Origin: Massilia sp.
Lineage (GTDB): Bacteria; Pseudomonadota; Gammaproteobacteria; Burkholderiales; Burkholderiaceae_D
Direction of reading: 5' to 3'
Length of the DNA stretch: 21,770 bases
NCBI GenBank assembly: GCA_003484545.1
Contig: DNCF01000401.1
Coordinates: 1-21,770, forward strand
Below, piece after piece: positions 21,150 to 21,770 of this stretch; the first letter of the stretch is position 1, and every line of letters starts with the position of its first letter. The notes under the pieces are model-generated. The model worked only from the letters and a program-made list of their open reading frames with translations, did not search any database and had not been told where the DNA came from. A program made the position numbers and the translations under genes.

Positions 21150-21770
21150 TGACTTGTTCCAGGCCGGTACCGACAAGGTGCTCGATGACCGCGTCGCGCG
21201 GCCGCTACCGGCGCGCCCAGAGCAGCGCTCGTTCGGCGCGAGTGTATGGGGTTTCATGTCGGCTGCACCCAAGGGCGTCGGCGCAGGCGCGAACGAATCG
21301 GCCGGCTTCTTTTCCGACATCCTGGGCGTCTACGGTGAGATGCAGGCTGGCTATGCTCGCCAGCTCGATCCAACCCTTATGCTCGACTCCAAGGCCGCCG
21401 ACAAGGCACGGGCCGAAGGCGCCGGCGCCAGGTCGCGCATCGCCAGCGGCGAAGCGTTCAGCACCGAGGCCGGCACCAGCTTCCGCGCCACCGCGCGCAG
21501 CTTCGCGCCGGACCCGCAAAGCGCTGGCCAGGCCGAGCAACTGCTGTTCAGCCTCGGCCGCTTCGCGACTAAGGCGGTCGGCTATTCGCTGACCGCGGGC
21601 CCGATACCTGGTGCGGTGATGACGGGCGCCGACGAAGGCATGACCGAGGCCGACCGCCTCAAGGCCGAGGGCGTGGACATCGACACCCGCACGAAGGTGG
21701 GCGCGATCGCCGGTGTCGTCGCCGGCGCATCGGTCGCGCTTCCCGTCGCTGGCCGGACGCTGGCCCAGAC
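21139..21770 (+). CDS. Putative internal virion protein, 3' end outside window
   Basis: The first 210 residues are visible, starting MAIDDLFQAGTDKVLDDRV. They are rich in Ala, Gly and Ser, with glycine-alanine segments (GAIAGVVAGASVALPVAG near the window edge) of the type seen in the large podovirus core protein that forms the DNA-ejection channel (T7 gp16-like). GAGG lies 7 nt before the ATG, inside the previous gene. No catalytic domain is visible yet; a transglycosylase domain, if any, would be further on. Call based on position and composition. Confidence 0.7.
   Translation, partial: MAIDDLFQAGTDKVLDDRVARPLPARPEQRSFGASVWGFMSAAPKGVGAGANESAGFFSDILGVYGEMQAGYARQLDPTLMLDSKAADKARAEGAGARSRIASGEAFSTEAGTSFRATARSFAPDPQSAGQAEQLLFSLGRFATKAVGYSLTAGPIPGAVMTGADEGMTEADRLKAEGVDIDTRTKVGAIAGVVAGASVALPVAGRTLAQ

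Noticed and set aside
1..21770. tRNA, rRNA, insertion sequence, integrase, att site or diversity-generating retroelement
   Set aside because: No cloverleaf, transposase, recombinase or reverse transcriptase motif or long duplicated template was found by eye.

Overview
The window is the early and middle part of a temperate, podovirus-type phage genome, most likely a prophage in a GC-rich betaproteobacterium (Burkholderiales, possibly Oxalobacteraceae). The host guess is inference. It rests on GC-rich codon use, AGGAG-type ribosome binding sites and a gene set resembling Bordetella phage BPP-1, Burkholderia phage BcepC6B and epsilon15-like podoviruses. No integrase, att site, terminase, lysis gene or tRNA is visible, so both ends of the phage lie outside the window.

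Left arm (1..4905, minus strand): an early leftward operon runs from a strong promoter (pL, 4877-4905). It holds several small genes of unknown function, a 231-aa unknown protein, tiny overlapping genes, RecT (1470-2453) and a YqaJ-type exonuclease that runs off the left edge. RecT and the exonuclease form a recombination pair.

Switch (4877..6357): a lambda-like immunity region. A CI-type repressor with an autocleavable S24 domain is read leftward together with a coupled 79-aa membrane protein and ends at a terminator. A YdaS/Cro-like HTH protein is read rightward from pR (6031-6059) and is followed at once by an intrinsic terminator. Seven 14-bp operators of the form TTAGG-N4-CCTAA (or a variant of it) lie at pL (three) and pR (four). 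The two promoters have mirror-image geometry.

Replication/middle region (6454..10190, plus strand): a short ribbon-helix-helix-like protein, small unknown genes, and a DUF1376-type replication protein. The gene for that protein carries a phased array of TTCC-N3-GGAA repeats, a G-rich repeat and an AT-rich patch, which together look like a lambda-style origin. Then follow a Cys-rich unknown, an N4 Gp49/Sf6 gp66 family protein, a RuvC-like resolvase and a 97-aa HTH protein.

Late region (10198..21770, plus strand): head-tail connector (portal), a Bbp19-like small protein, scaffold, major capsid protein, putative decoration protein, tail tubular A- and B-like proteins, a GNAT acetyltransferase, and three internal virion/ejection-type proteins, the last cut by the right edge. 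A shared 21-bp element containing GTCGG-GATT-CCGAC precedes both the first late gene and the capsid gene. It is the best candidate for a phage-specific late control site.
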